DNA of 8,327 nt from Caldisericia bacterium (GTDB lineage: Bacteria > Caldisericota > Caldisericia > UBA6126 > JAGPKI01). The stretch spans positions 1-8,327 of the forward strand of contig JAGPKI010000061.1 in assembly GCA_018054005.1 (NCBI GenBank), given 5' to 3'. A program made the position numbers and the translations under genes. The notes beneath the pieces were generated by a model, which saw nothing but the letters and a program-made list of their open reading frames with translations, was not told the origin of the DNA and did no database searches. Shown here piece by piece: positions 7,301-8,327 of the stretch (position 1 is its first letter; each line of letters starts with the position of its first letter).

Positions 7301-7847
7301 GATCTACTTTTGGCACCTCCTTCTCTTCTGGAAGTTCAATTTCAAAATATTCTTCTCCTTTAAAATTAAACATTCTTGCAATTATATTTGCAGGGAAAAC
7401 CTGTATACCTGCATTGTAACGCATAACAATATCATTATAAAACTGCCTTGAAAAAGCAATCCTATTTTCAGTAGAAGTAAGTTCTTCCTGAAGTCTCATA
7501 ACATTTTCGTTAGCTTTAAGTTCGGGGTAATTCTCCATAACTGCAAAAAGTGTCCTTAAAGCTTTGGTGAGCTGTGTCTCTGCTTCTCCCTGTTCCTTCA
7601 CTGACTTTGCTTCGATCGCCTGAGATCGTGCTTTAACTACATTTTCAAGAACCTCTTTCTCATACTGCATATACCCTTTAACGGTATTTATAAGATTTGG
7701 AATTAAATCATATCTTCTTTTTAATTCAACATTTATCTGTGCCCACGCATTTTGAATTCTATTTCGTAGAACAATAAAGCTATTGTATTTTGCAAGAATA
7801 TATAGTCCGATCACTAAAACGATAATTAGAATAATCCATCCAACCAT
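7290..7847 (-). CDS. lemA: LemA family protein
   Basis: A 185-residue LemA protein with one N-terminal membrane segment (about residues 3-19, WIILIIVLVIGLYILA) followed by a mainly helical domain. Family landmarks are YNSFIVLRNRIQNAWAQI, the RRYDLIPNLINTVKGYM segment, the ENYPELKANENVMRLQEEL stretch and SRQFYNDIVMRYNAGIQVFP near the C-terminus. Its biochemical role is not settled; in many bacteria it is encoded beside HtpX and is presumed to act with it at the membrane, with the bulk of the protein outside or in the periplasm. The frame extends to a GTG at 7859, but that codon lies within the GGGTGG ribosome binding site, so the ATG at 7847 is preferred. The last codons and TGA stop overlap the start of htpX, suggesting coupled translation. 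It is the first gene after the only sizeable intergenic gap. Confidence 0.92.
   Translation of the reverse strand: MVGWIILIIVLVIGLYILAKYNSFIVLRNRIQNAWAQINVELKRRYDLIPNLINTVKGYMQYEKEVLENVVKARSQAIEAKSVKEQGEAETQLTKALRTLFAVMENYPELKANENVMRLQEELTSTENRIAFSRQFYNDIVMRYNAGIQVFPANIIARMFNFKGEEYFEIELPEEKEVPKVDLGL
7314..7322 (-). promoter_or_regulatory. Probable ribosome binding site of htpX, inside lemA
   Basis: AAGGAGGTG is a near-perfect Shine-Dalgarno sequence within the last codons of lemA. From its GGAGG core to the TTG at 7300 is 15 bases, longer than usual. An in-frame stop at 7304-7306 prevents a closer start except the very rare ATC at 7303. The site supports initiation here rather than at a distant internal ATG. 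Confidence 0.55.
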
Positions 7848-7855
7848 TTTAAAGA

Positions 7856-7864
7856 CCACCCTTT
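7856..7864 (-). promoter_or_regulatory. Ribosome binding site that decides the lemA start
   Basis: AAAGGGTGG ends eight bases before the ATG at 7847. An alternative in-frame GTG (7857-7859) falls inside this site and has no site of its own, so the ATG is chosen. Confidence 0.55.
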
Positions 7865-7907
7865 ACTTAAAAAATTTTATTTCACTAAAAAGAAAATACA
7901 TACATTC

Positions 7908-7935
7908 TTCATAACAAGTTACAAACTACAAACAA
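7908..7935 (-). promoter_or_regulatory. Candidate promoter for lemA-htpX-hdr-flx
   Basis: In the 147-base gap between glyA and lemA, the minus strand shows TTGTTT (7930-7935) as a possible -35, a 16-base spacer, and TATGAA (7908-7913) as a possible -10 preceded by TG one base away, an extended -10 pattern. The leader to the lemA ATG would be about 55 bases. In DNA this AT-rich such matches arise easily, so this is a guess. Nothing else in the 7848-7994 gap could be identified; I see no convincing terminator for glyA and no RNA gene. Confidence 0.3.
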
Positions 7936-7994
7936 TATTTTTGACTCAATAATGCCTTTCTTGTAAGTTTGATTATGTCTCATCTATTGCATAA

Positions 7995-8327
7995 TTAAAC
8001 ATAGCTTAAACCACCATATATTGGGAATTTTGCATTTAATTCTTTTACCTTAGAAGCGATTGCAGAAAGAACAGAACTATTATCCCTATGAGTGAGAGCG
8101 TCATAAATAAGCTCTCCTATCAATTCCATTTCCTTTTCTTTCATGCCTCTCGTAGTTATAGCAGGTGTTCCAATGCGTAAACCACTCGTAACTGTTGGAG
8201 GATTTGGATCAAATGGAATTGTATTTTTATTTACAGTAATATTTACAGAATCAAGAATAGATTCTCCTTCTTTGCCGGTCATATTAATTGGTCGCAAATC
8301 TACAAGCATAAGATGATTGTCTGTGCC
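7995..8327 (-). CDS. glyA: Serine hydroxymethyltransferase, C-terminal part; 5' end beyond window
   Basis: The last 110 residues are visible; the frame is open to the window edge and the true start lies to the right. It opens with GTDNHLMLVDLRP, then NTIPFDPNPP, and TSGLRIGTPAITTRGM, all hallmarks of the C-terminal domain of GlyA; the arginine in GLRIGTPA corresponds to the substrate-carboxylate-binding arginine of the family. The enzyme uses pyridoxal phosphate to interconvert serine plus tetrahydrofolate with glycine plus methylene-tetrahydrofolate in the cytoplasm. The PLP lysine and the N-terminal domain are not in the window. The protein ends normally with a TAA stop after YGGLSYV. A 147-base gap separates it from lemA, so it is probably not part of the same functional unit, although no terminator is evident. 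Confidence 0.95.
   Translation of the reverse strand, partial: GTDNHLMLVDLRPINMTGKEGESILDSVNITVNKNTIPFDPNPPTVTSGLRIGTPAITTRGMKEKEMELIGELIYDALTHRDNSSVLSAIASKVKELNAKFPIYGGLSYV

Noticed and set aside
7930..7994. Possible intrinsic terminator after glyA
   Set aside because: I could not find a stable GC-containing stem followed by a T-run on the minus strand; the short partial inverted matches are what AT-rich DNA gives by chance.
1..8327. CRISPR arrays, insertion sequences, tRNA or rRNA genes
   Set aside because: Nearly the whole window is coding on one strand with no repeated units, transposase motifs or RNA-gene signatures.

Overview
The window is a single block of minus-strand genes from an AT-rich genome (by eye about one third G+C). 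It is almost certainly bacterial and from a strict anaerobe: a bacterial serine hydroxymethyltransferase, a LemA-HtpX pair and strong GGAGG-type ribosome binding sites sit beside an oxygen-sensitive iron-sulfur electron-transfer operon. I cannot name the lineage. Nothing here shows a methanogen, although the Hdr subunits are homologous to methanogen heterodisulfide reductase.

Read in the direction of transcription (right to left): 7995-8327 is the C-terminal end of glyA, cut by the window edge. A 147-base intergenic stretch (7848-7994) follows, the longest non-coding piece here and the only obvious place for a promoter. Then come lemA (7290-7847) and htpX (6401-7300), which overlap. Twenty-four bases later begins hdrC (5810-6376), then hdrB (4931-5809), hdrA (2935-4917), an mvhD-like flxD (2487-2924), flxC (1613-2482), flxB (554-1600) and the 5' part of flxA (1-530), which runs off the left edge. 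Spacing from htpX to flxA never exceeds 24 bases, several ribosome binding sites sit on the preceding stop codon, and I see no terminator, so lemA to flxA may be one transcript.

The seven genes hdrCBA-flxDCBA fit the FlxABCD-HdrABC family of soluble NADH dehydrogenase/heterodisulfide-reductase-like complexes known from sulfate reducers and other anaerobes. In the family model, FlxA takes electrons from NADH. FlxB, FlxC and the [2Fe-2S] protein FlxD carry them to the FAD of HdrA. HdrA bifurcates them, sending one to ferredoxin and the other through HdrC to the non-cubane clusters of HdrB, where a disulfide is reduced. All cofactor motifs expected in the visible parts are present, so the complex looks functional. 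The disulfide substrate is not revealed by the neighbourhood.

Points worth a second look are the placement of a membrane protease (HtpX) and LemA directly ahead of a redox operon, the parallel architecture of FlxB and FlxC, extra cysteines in both, and non-ATG starts for htpX and hdrA.
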